Position numbers and translations under genes: made by a program. 36,314 bases of DNA, taken from contig CAZJYI010000121.1 of the NCBI GenBank assembly GCA_964550025.1, forward strand, positions 1-36,314, written 5' to 3'. Origin of the DNA: CAZJYI01 sp964550025. Lineage in GTDB: Bacteria; Verrucomicrobiota; Kiritimatiellia; UBA8416; CAYOBW01. The notes under the pieces are model-generated. The model did not search any database. It saw nothing but the letters and a program-made list of their open reading frames with translations, and was not told where the DNA came from. Of the stretch, positions 27,359 to 33,741 are shown piece after piece. The stretch's first letter is position 1. Each line of letters opens with the position of its first letter.

Positions 27359-28843
27359 ATGAGTGCAAAGAAGCAGACAACTCGGAAGAGCCGCACGCAA
27401 CCCTTTGGCGACAGGGAGGGTATTGCGTTGGAATTCAAGGAGGCCGGCCGTGCGTTGCCGAAGACCTTCTTCGAGACGGTCTGCGCGTTCTTGAACATGG
27501 ATGGCGGCTTGATCGTGCTGGGTGTGGCCGATGACGGGACGGTTGTCGGTGTCGATCCCGATGCCGTAGGACGGATCAAGGCCGAGATTGCCTCACTTTC
27601 CAACAATCCCAACAAGCTCGACCCGCCATATCTGCTTTTTCCACACGAGGAGGAGATCGGGGGCAAGTGGGTAATCAAGGTTCAGGTGCCTGCCGGCTCG
27701 CAGGTGCATCAGACCGGTCACTCGGTGTTCCTGCGCAGCGAAGATGGCGATTACCGAATCAGGGGTATGAATCGGCTGGCCGGGCTCATGAATCGGAAGC
27801 TGAGCTTCTACACGGAGCAACGCGTGCTTCCCTATCTCGACATGTCGGATCTCGATCCGGCCCTGTTCGCGAAGGCGAGGGAACTGATGCTTGTGCGCAT
27901 GCCGCAGCATCCGTGGGCAGGGCTGTCCCCGGAGGAACTGCTGAAGGTCGCCGGTTTCCTGCGAAAAGACTATGCGACGGGGAAGCCGGGTTACACGCTG
28001 GCGGCGGCCCTCATGTTCGGGAAGGACACCACGATCCAGAGCGCCGCACCGGGGTACAAGTTCGACGCATTGCTCCGTCGTCACGACGCCGAACGGTACG
28101 ATGATCGTCTGATCGTGCGGACGAACCTGATCGACGCCTTCGAGCTGCTCATGGGCTTCGTCGCAAAACACCTGAACGATCCGTTCTACCAGGAAGGTAC
28201 GTCTAGCATCAGTCTGCGGACGGTCATCTTTCGCGAGCTGGTGGCGAACATCATCGCGCACCGCGAGTACACGAGTGCCGCCCCGGCAACGATGATGATC
28301 TACCGGGACCGTGTCGAGTTCAAGAACCCGAACGTTCCGCACTATCACGGGCGTATCGACCCTGAGCATTTCACCCCGTTTCCCAAGAACCCGACCATCT
28401 GCAAGTTCATGATCCAGCTCGCCCGGTATGAGGAATTGGGCTCGGGCGTTCGCCGTGTGAACCAGTACCTGCCGCACTATGCACCCGGTGCGGGAAAGCC
28501 GGTGTTCGAGGATGGCGATATGTTTAGCGTGACGGTGCCGTTGACAGAGGCAGCATCACAAGTCGGAGCACAAGTCAGGGGTGAAGTCACGGGTGAAGTC
28601 ACGGGTGAAGTCACGGGTGAAGTGCTCCGGCTTCTCCGCGTGTTGGCCAAAGGTCAATGCACCAGGTCAGAAGTCCAGATACGACTGCGCCTCAAAGGTC
28701 AGGCGAATTTCCGTGATCGGTATCTCGAACCGGCTCTGAGGGTGGGACTCGTCGAGATGACGATCCCTGACAAGCCGCGCAGCCGGAATCAGAGATACCG
28801 GCTAACGGATAGGGGACGGGAGTTGCTGGAGAAGAACAGATGA
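27359..28843 (+). CDS. AlbA_2 (Schlafen-like) / HATPase regulator with wHTH tail
   Basis: The protein has 494 residues. Residues about 20-140 match the AlbA_2 or 'putative DNA-binding' type (GIALEFKEAG, then AFLNMDGGLIVLGVADDGTV). Residues about 280-390 match the C-terminal ATPase-like part of this family (SSISLRTVIFRELVANIIAH, RDRVEFKNPN, YEELGSGVRRVNQYLP). A low-complexity hinge GEVTGEVTGEVTGEV (408-422) is encoded by a 12-base tandem repeat. A winged-helix-like tail follows (VLRLLRVLAKGQCTRSEVQI, ending RYRLTDRGRELLEKN). Proteins of this kind are usually called transcriptional regulators or ATP-binding proteins; the molecular role is poorly defined. Its stop overlaps the next glycosyltransferase start (ATGA at 28840), so the two are probably translated together. 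That coupling hints that it controls, or is hitch-hiking in, the glycan cluster. Confidence 0.85.
   Translation: MSAKKQTTRKSRTQPFGDREGIALEFKEAGRALPKTFFETVCAFLNMDGGLIVLGVADDGTVVGVDPDAVGRIKAEIASLSNNPNKLDPPYLLFPHEEEIGGKWVIKVQVPAGSQVHQTGHSVFLRSEDGDYRIRGMNRLAGLMNRKLSFYTEQRVLPYLDMSDLDPALFAKARELMLVRMPQHPWAGLSPEELLKVAGFLRKDYATGKPGYTLAAALMFGKDTTIQSAAPGYKFDALLRRHDAERYDDRLIVRTNLIDAFELLMGFVAKHLNDPFYQEGTSSISLRTVIFRELVANIIAHREYTSAAPATMMIYRDRVEFKNPNVPHYHGRIDPEHFTPFPKNPTICKFMIQLARYEELGSGVRRVNQYLPHYAPGAGKPVFEDGDMFSVTVPLTEAASQVGAQVRGEVTGEVTGEVTGEVLRLLRVLAKGQCTRSEVQIRLRLKGQANFRDRYLEPALRVGLVEMTIPDKPRSRNQRYRLTDRGRELLEKNR
28580..28623 (+). repeat. 12-bp in-frame microsatellite (GGTGAAGTCACG, about 3.7 copies)
   Basis: Three identical 12-base units start at 28580, 28592 and 28604, and a partial copy starts at 28616. 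Each unit encodes Gly-Glu-Val-Thr. The unit is a multiple of three, so copy-number slippage would change linker length between the ATPase and wHTH parts without breaking the frame. Confidence 0.9.
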
Positions 28844-30150
28844 GCGGTCCCACCGTGGTTCCCAATTCGCGGAGACTTGACGACATGGGACATCTTGGCA
28901 AACCGGAGCGTATTGCCGTTGGGGCGGTGGTGGTTGCCGTCCTGTGCGCCATACTGCTGCCGAATGCCGTGTTCCTCCTCTGCTTCGCCCTCCTTGGCTA
29001 TGCCTGGTGTGTTTACCCCTTCTTCCTGCAGACTCTGCCCGGGAAGGAGCACGCGTCCGACGCCGGGTTCTGTCCGGAGGTCGCCGTGATTATTCCGGCC
29101 CACAACGAAGAGGCTGTTGTCGCGGATCGGATCAACAACCTGCTCGAGCTCTCGTATCCGTCGGAGAAGATCAATGTCTACATTGGCGTTGACGCCTCAG
29201 ACGACGGTACCGCCGCCATTGCCGGTGGGTTCGCCGCCAGGGATCCCCGTATCCGCGTGTTCGAGTACGACGAGCGACGCGGAAAAGCCGCCGTACTGAA
29301 GTCATTGGTCGCGTCGTGCGAAGAAGAGATCCTGGTGTTCACGGATGCCAACACCGTTTTCGAGCCCGACGCACTCAGCCTGTTGACCAGGCATCTTGCG
29401 GACAGAACCGTCGGGGGCGTCTGCGGGCGGCTGATCTTTACCGACGACGGCAGGTGCGACACCGACGAGAGCACGTACTGGGCGCTGGAGACGAAGATCA
29501 AGAAGACTGAAAGCGACGTAGATTCCTGCCTCGGGGCGAACGGGGCCATCTATGCGATCCGTCGTGAGCTCTTCTTTCACGAGATGCCGGACAACACGAT
29601 TGTGGACGACCTCGTGATTGGTATGAAGGTCCGTGAGCAGGGGTATCGGATGATCTTCGACCCCGATGCCGTCGCCCGCGAAGAATTGCCGGCCACCATG
29701 GCGGACGAGTGGCGCCGCCGCACGCGCATCGGTGCCGGCGACTACCAGGCTCTCTGGCTCTGCCGCCGCTGCCTGCTTCCTCGCTACGGTCTGTTTCCCC
29801 TGCTGTTCTTTTCGCACAAGGTGCTCCGCTGGTTCACACCTCACCTCGGCCTCATCGCTCTCGGTACGGGCGTGTGGCTGCTGCGGTCGGGGGTCTGCTC
29901 CCTTGCGTTGGGGTGCGGTTTCTGGCGCTTGTTGCTGTCCGTCTGCGCGGCGGCATGGTGCGCCGTCTGGCTTCTGATGGTGGCGTGTTACCTCCTGCAC
30001 CGTCTGCAGCCCGCTCCCAAGCCGGCGGGTTCCGGCCTCTTCAGGAAATGCGCCTACTTCTTTGCCATGCAGGCCGCCCTTGCCGTCGGATTCACCCGGT
30101 TCTGCGTCGGGGGGCTGAGTGGCGCCTGGGAGAGAACCAGCCGGGGATAG
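28840..30150 (+). CDS. Membrane glycosyltransferase family 2
   Basis: The protein has 436 residues. ATG 28840 overlaps the preceding stop and has GGAGAAG upstream; ATG 28885 is an alternative that would remove 15 residues. An N-terminal hydrophobic region (about 25-63) is followed by a GT-A domain: VAVIIPAHNEE (81-91), DASDDGT (118-124), DERRGKAAVL (144-153), DAN (169-171), VDDL (255-258) and EWRRRTRIGAGDYQAL (290-305). Two to three hydrophobic segments follow (about 315-430). The arrangement fits transferases of the chitin-synthase/hyaluronan-synthase/IcaA type, with a divergent acceptor motif (EWRRR instead of QxxRW). It lies 14 bases before a second, related glycosyltransferase. Sugar and acceptor are unknown. 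Confidence 0.87.
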   Translation: MSGPTVVPNSRRLDDMGHLGKPERIAVGAVVVAVLCAILLPNAVFLLCFALLGYAWCVYPFFLQTLPGKEHASDAGFCPEVAVIIPAHNEEAVVADRINNLLELSYPSEKINVYIGVDASDDGTAAIAGGFAARDPRIRVFEYDERRGKAAVLKSLVASCEEEILVFTDANTVFEPDALSLLTRHLADRTVGGVCGRLIFTDDGRCDTDESTYWALETKIKKTESDVDSCLGANGAIYAIRRELFFHEMPDNTIVDDLVIGMKVREQGYRMIFDPDAVAREELPATMADEWRRRTRIGAGDYQALWLCRRCLLPRYGLFPLLFFSHKVLRWFTPHLGLIALGTGVWLLRSGVCSLALGCGFWRLLLSVCAAAWCAVWLLMVACYLLHRLQPAPKPAGSGLFRKCAYFFAMQAALAVGFTRFCVGGLSGAWERTSRG

Positions 30151-30164
30151 GGAGGAATCGAGGG

Positions 30165-31352
30165 GTGAGCGTCCAGATGCAGATAGCTTTCGGCGTTCTG
30201 GTTGTCTCCGTGACCGGCATACTCACGGTCTTTGCACTCTACCCGATTGCCGCTTTCCTCGTCTCGCGCGCCATTCCGCGTCCGTGGAAACGCTCGGACA
30301 CACATCTTCCGACGGTGACGCTGGTCATTGCCGTCCGGAACGCGGCTGATATCATCGAAGAGAAGCTTCGGAACATCGTCGAGCTCAACTACCCGGAGGA
30401 CAAGCTCGACGCGGTGTTCTTCGTGGACGGTTCCGATGACAACACGGCCGACCTCATCAGGCAATACGGTTGTGATCGCATGCACGTGTACGAGGATTCC
30501 GAACACCGGGGGAAGATCTCCGCCCTCAACAGGGCCGTTCCACATGCCGGGGGGGACATCCTCGTGTTCAGCGACACCGACGCCATCCTGTCGGCGAACA
30601 GTGTCAAAGCACTGGTTCGTCACTTTGCCGACGAGCGGATCGGCGGTGTCTGCGGTCAGCGCGTCATCCATCGCGATCAGTCGGACCTCCGGGTTGCACA
30701 GGACCGCTATATCCGTTTTGACAGTGCGTTGAAAGGCTTCGAGAGCGCGGTCTGGAGCGTCGCGTCGAACGACGGGAAGCTGTTCAGCATGCGGCGCGAG
30801 CTGTTCCGCCCCGTAATGGAGGCCGTGACCGACGACTTCTACCTGTGCCTGACCGTCGTCGAGCAGGGCTTTCGGTTCGTGTTCGATCCCGAGGCCCGGG
30901 CACACGTTCGGATCCCTTCGAGAAACCCCCGGCACGAGATCCAGCGCCGCCGGCGCATTGTGTCGCCGAGCCTCCGCGCCATGGTCGCGAAACGCCGTCT
31001 GGCCAATCCGTTCAGATATGGGTTGTTCGCCTTTGCCCTGGTCTGCAATCGCTTCGTACGCCGGATGCTGCCGCTCTTCCTGCTCGGCTCTCTCGCATCG
31101 TCAGCCGTGCTGGCCACGGCATGCTTCGGAACGCGCACGTTCTGTCTTGCCCAGGTCGTGTTTTACTGTGGCGCGCTTTCCTACCCGGTGGTACACCCTC
31201 TGACTCGAACGCTCCGCGCCCTGGACAAACTCCACTCCATGGCGTTCTACTTTGTGATTGGCAGTGTCGGCACGTTTCTCGGCATTCTTGACTTCGTCCG
31301 TGGACGCAAAGTGACGCGCTGGACACCGAAGAAGACGGATTCATCCGCTTGA
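30165..31352 (+). CDS. Membrane glycosyltransferase family 2 (GTG start)
   Basis: The protein has 395 residues. The GTG at 30165 is chosen because GGAGG (30151-30155) lies nine bases upstream; the in-frame ATG at 30177 is 21 bases from it. An N-terminal helix (about 8-35) precedes a GT-A domain: VTLVIAVRNAA (51-61), VDGSDDNT (87-94), EHRGKISALN (113-122), DTDA (137-140), TDDF (222-225) and QRRRRI (260-265). The C-terminal part has about three hydrophobic segments (285-380). It is related to the preceding transferase (similar DGSDDNT and HRGK motifs), so the pair may be an old duplication. The hemerythrin gene starts 22 bases after its stop. Confidence 0.87.
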   Translation: MSVQMQIAFGVLVVSVTGILTVFALYPIAAFLVSRAIPRPWKRSDTHLPTVTLVIAVRNAADIIEEKLRNIVELNYPEDKLDAVFFVDGSDDNTADLIRQYGCDRMHVYEDSEHRGKISALNRAVPHAGGDILVFSDTDAILSANSVKALVRHFADERIGGVCGQRVIHRDQSDLRVAQDRYIRFDSALKGFESAVWSVASNDGKLFSMRRELFRPVMEAVTDDFYLCLTVVEQGFRFVFDPEARAHVRIPSRNPRHEIQRRRRIVSPSLRAMVAKRRLANPFRYGLFAFALVCNRFVRRMLPLFLLGSLASSAVLATACFGTRTFCLAQVVFYCGALSYPVVHPLTRTLRALDKLHSMAFYFVIGSVGTFLGILDFVRGRKVTRWTPKKTDSSA

Positions 31353-31374
31353 CGACAACAAACAGGAGGGCAAC

Positions 31375-31782
31375 ATGCAGAAGATCGCGTGGACAGAGGA
31401 ATTCAGTGTGGGAGTGCCGGTCATCGACGAACAGCACAAGCGTCTGATTGGTATGCTCAACTCCATTGTAGACGCGTCCGGCGGCATCTTCAACATCATC
31501 ATGCAGATGTACGCTTACGCCGACGAGCACTTCCAGTCCGAGGAGGCCATGATGCGGCGGCACGGTTACGCGGGGCTCGAGCAGCATATCCGTGCCCACA
31601 GGGACTTCAGCGAGAAGGCCACGTCGTTCGCTGACCGCGACTATTCCCAAGGCGTTGCGCGCGAAGAACTCTTCTCCTACCTGCGCAAGTGGCTCACAAA
31701 GCATATCCTCAAAGTGGACATGGCATACAAGGACTGCGTTGCGGGCGCAGACCCCACCCCGGACCAGCACGCGACGGGCTAG
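31375..31782 (+). CDS. Bacteriohemerythrin
   Basis: The protein has 135 residues, the usual length for a single-domain bacteriohemerythrin. A strong ribosome site (AGGAGGGCAAC then ATG) supports the start. The non-haem di-iron ligands are all visible: H21 (DEQH), H52 and E56 (HFQSEE), H71 and H75 (EQHIRAH), H110 and D115 (KHILKVDMAY). Family members bind O2 reversibly and are thought to store or sense oxygen in micro-aerobic or anaerobic bacteria. No signal peptide, so it is cytoplasmic. It sits 22 bases downstream of a glycosyltransferase and probably shares its transcript. Its stop codon overlaps that of the convergent barrel gene through a shared CTAG. Confidence 0.95.
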   Translation: MQKIAWTEEFSVGVPVIDEQHKRLIGMLNSIVDASGGIFNIIMQMYAYADEHFQSEEAMMRRHGYAGLEQHIRAHRDFSEKATSFADRDYSQGVAREELFSYLRKWLTKHILKVDMAYKDCVAGADPTPDQHATG

Positions 31783-32519
31783 AAGTTGTACATCAGGCCG
31801 AAGCTGATTTCGCGGTCGCTCTGGCTGTAGATGTTGGCGTCGATGGAGGCGACCCATCCGGTGTTGAGCAGGAGGTCGGTTCCCGCCATGATCCCGAAGG
31901 CATGCTCCTCGTGGAAGGACTGCCGGCCGTAGTCCCCTTCGACGGCCGAGAAGGCCAGGCCGCCGTACACGGCCATTGCCCTGGGCTCGTACTGGTACCA
32001 GAGCGTATCCCGCCGCCGCTTGATGACGTAGGTGAGCGAGGGAATCGTTGTGAACTCCGTCCAGTCGAAATCCCCGTCGCGGAAGTCGGCCTCGGCGTGC
32101 ATGTACGATGCCTCGACGTTGATCAGCAACCATTCTCCCGAGTCCATGATGGGGGAATGCCGGATGGTGTGCTCGAGCAGTGTTGCCTTCGCGGTTATGG
32201 CCCATTCCATCCCGGCCGTACCCTCGATTCCCCGTCGTTTGGTTTCGGCGGCGCCCAGCTCGGCGCCCACGTTGAGGAAGGGGAGGATGTTGACGCCGAC
32301 GAACCCGACCGCGTGCAGGATGTCCGTGTCGAGAACGGTTGCGTCCGTGTCGAACTGGCGGCGGTCGAGCTGCAGCCTGACTCCCGTGGTCCAGCCGCCC
32401 GGGCGCTTCAACGTAATGAGCGACGCGTCGGGGTTGGAGAGTTTCCCCTCCTCCTGGGGCGCGCCTGCTGCCGCAAAAACAAGGATGGAAAGTGCGACGA
32501 ATGGACGGAGGAATCTCAT
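31779..32519 (-). CDS. Outer-membrane beta-barrel-like protein
   Basis: The protein has 246 residues. The start at 32519 is preferred over an upstream in-frame ATG (32612) because it opens a signal peptide (MRFLRPFVALSILVFAAAGA) and has GAGG six bases upstream. The mature part is an alternation of short amphipathic strands with aromatic girdle residues (GVRLQLDRRQFDTDA, WLLINVEASYMHAEADFRDG, PRAMAVYGGLAFSAVEGDYG). It ends in Phe (ISFGLMYNF), the classic terminal residue recognised by the Bam machinery. Probably a small barrel of eight to twelve strands. No channel or enzyme signature is visible. It ends against the hemerythrin gene, sharing CTAG. Confidence 0.75.
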   Translation of the reverse strand: MRFLRPFVALSILVFAAAGAPQEEGKLSNPDASLITLKRPGGWTTGVRLQLDRRQFDTDATVLDTDILHAVGFVGVNILPFLNVGAELGAAETKRRGIEGTAGMEWAITAKATLLEHTIRHSPIMDSGEWLLINVEASYMHAEADFRDGDFDWTEFTTIPSLTYVIKRRRDTLWYQYEPRAMAVYGGLAFSAVEGDYGRQSFHEEHAFGIMAGTDLLLNTGWVASIDANIYSQSDREISFGLMYNF

Positions 32520-32582
32520 GAGGACCTCGTTCGTTTTTCTGACGGCCAAGAAGCGCCGTGACCGGGGAATCGAGATGGCTGG

Positions 32583-32612
32583 ATGGTATGTCATCGCCTT
32601 CGTCGGCGTCAA
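32583..32612 (-). promoter_or_regulatory. Candidate promoter of the barrel gene (TTGACG-N18-TACCAT)
   Basis: On the minus strand TTGACG (32612-32607) and TACCAT (32588-32583) have an 18-base spacer. The boxes match the consensus at five and four positions. The -10 box lies about 63 bases upstream of the ATG at 32519. Pattern only. Confidence 0.4.
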
Positions 32613-32755
32613 GAACTCGCTCCCTGGATTGTTCTGCAGTTGACTGTTGATACGTGCGCGAGTGGACTAATGTGGTCGTATGCCGTGCTTCCAGCGAAGC
32701 CCACGTCTTCAGTCTTCGCGCCTTGCGGAATCGTCACGTCCCGGCCGTGCTGGGA

Positions 32756-33595
32756 TCACTTGAGCCCGAAGGATCTCAGTGCTCTGCGGAAGTCCGCCGG
32801 CAGCGGTGCCGTTGCGCGGAGACCGGCGCCTTCCTCCGGATCGGTGAACGCGATGGAACGCGCGTGCAGCATCTGGCGCCCCGCTCGACGCAGCTCCGGC
32901 GGGAGCTTGGCGCCGGTCGCGTAGCGCCGATCCCCCAGTACGGGGTGGCCTTCCTGGTGCAGGTGCCGCCGGATCTGGTGCGTGCGTCCCGTCTCGATGG
33001 ACACCAGCAGGTGACTGGCTTCCGCCGCGGTATCCAGAACACGGTAGCGCGTGACGGCGCGTTCCCCGTTGATCGCTGCGCGGATTTCGTGTTCACCCCT
33101 TCTTATGCGACCGGCAACGATTGCGTGGTACGTCTTGCTGACGCGATGCTCTCGGAACAGGGCCACGGCCCGCGCAAACGCAGCGTCACCGCGCGCAATC
33201 AGCAGGCAGCCCGAAGTGTCCCTGTCCAGACGGTGTGCAGCTCGCAGTGTCGGGCAGCCCGTCTGTTTGCGGAGCCGCGTTTCGGCGCTTCTTTTTCCGT
33301 TGGAGAGTAGCCCCGGCGGCTTGTTGATGACCAGGAAACTCCCGTCCTCGTGCAGTATGCGTAGTCCGACCGGGTCCTTCCCGCCTTTGTCCGGGATGGC
33401 TCCCACGACTTCGATCCGGTCGCCTGCTTTGAGCATGTGACGCGCCATCCACACGCGCCGATCGTTGACGAAGACGTGCCGGCCGTCCAGCAGGGCCTTG
33501 GCCTTCTTCTTCGACGTCCCCAGTTTCCGTGCCAGAAAATCGACCAGGCGGACGGGTCCCTCGCCGCGTCTGACCGTGAATTGCGGTGTCTTCAT
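32756..33595 (-). CDS. RluA-family 23S rRNA/tRNA pseudouridine synthase
   Basis: The protein has 279 residues. An N-terminal S4 RNA-binding domain (about 14-65: VRLVDFLARKLGTSKKKAKA, then VFVNDRRVWM) is followed by the RluA catalytic domain. The signature HRLDRDTSGCLLIA (121-134) contains the catalytic Asp (D124). Later motifs typical of the family are SKTYHAIV, ETGRTHQIRRHL and HPVLGDRRY. It isomerises uridine to pseudouridine in structured RNA; which site (RluC, RluD or another type) cannot be decided. Two in-frame starts are close (33607 and 33595). The ATG at 33595 is chosen because the family normally starts just before the S4 domain; no good ribosome site precedes it and a candidate -10 box ends seven bases upstream, so leaderless translation is possible. 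It is divergent from the GreA fusion. Confidence 0.93.
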   Translation of the reverse strand: MKTPQFTVRRGEGPVRLVDFLARKLGTSKKKAKALLDGRHVFVNDRRVWMARHMLKAGDRIEVVGAIPDKGGKDPVGLRILHEDGSFLVINKPPGLLSNGKRSAETRLRKQTGCPTLRAAHRLDRDTSGCLLIARGDAAFARAVALFREHRVSKTYHAIVAGRIRRGEHEIRAAINGERAVTRYRVLDTAAEASHLLVSIETGRTHQIRRHLHQEGHPVLGDRRYATGAKLPPELRRAGRQMLHARSIAFTDPEEGAGLRATAPLPADFRRALRSFGLK

Positions 33596-33602
33596 AGGGG
33601 AT

Positions 33603-33631
33603 GGCATACTCCAATCCGAGGGGAGTGGCAA
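33603..33631 (-). promoter_or_regulatory. Candidate promoter for the pseudouridine synthase (TTGCCA-N17-TATGCC)
   Basis: On the minus strand TTGCCA (33631-33626) and TATGCC (33608-33603) have 17-base spacing. Transcription would begin about seven bases downstream, at or next to the ATG at 33595, giving a leaderless mRNA. The -10 box is weak. Confidence 0.3.
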
Positions 33632-33686
33632 TGGAGATGTTGGGTGGGGAGGATCATGGTCCAAAGTCCACGCAACAGCCAATGTC

Positions 33687-33715
33687 TTGCCCCGCCGCCC
33701 GGTTTCCGGTACAAA
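33687..33715 (+). promoter_or_regulatory. Candidate promoter of the GreA fusion (TTGCCC-N17-TACAAA)
   Basis: TTGCCC (33687-33692) and TACAAA (33710-33715) have ideal spacing of 17 bases. Transcription would start about 33722, leaving a 20-base leader with the ribosome site GGGAGAT before the ATG at 33742. This argues against the longer in-frame starts at 33601-33715. Confidence 0.5.
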
Positions 33716-33741
33716 TGACCCCCTTTTGGGAGATACTGGCT

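Noticed and set aside
32640..32673. Plus-strand promoter with TAATGT at 32668
   Set aside because: The spacers to the available -35-like boxes are 15 or 22 bases, and it would only read antisense into the pseudouridine synthase gene.
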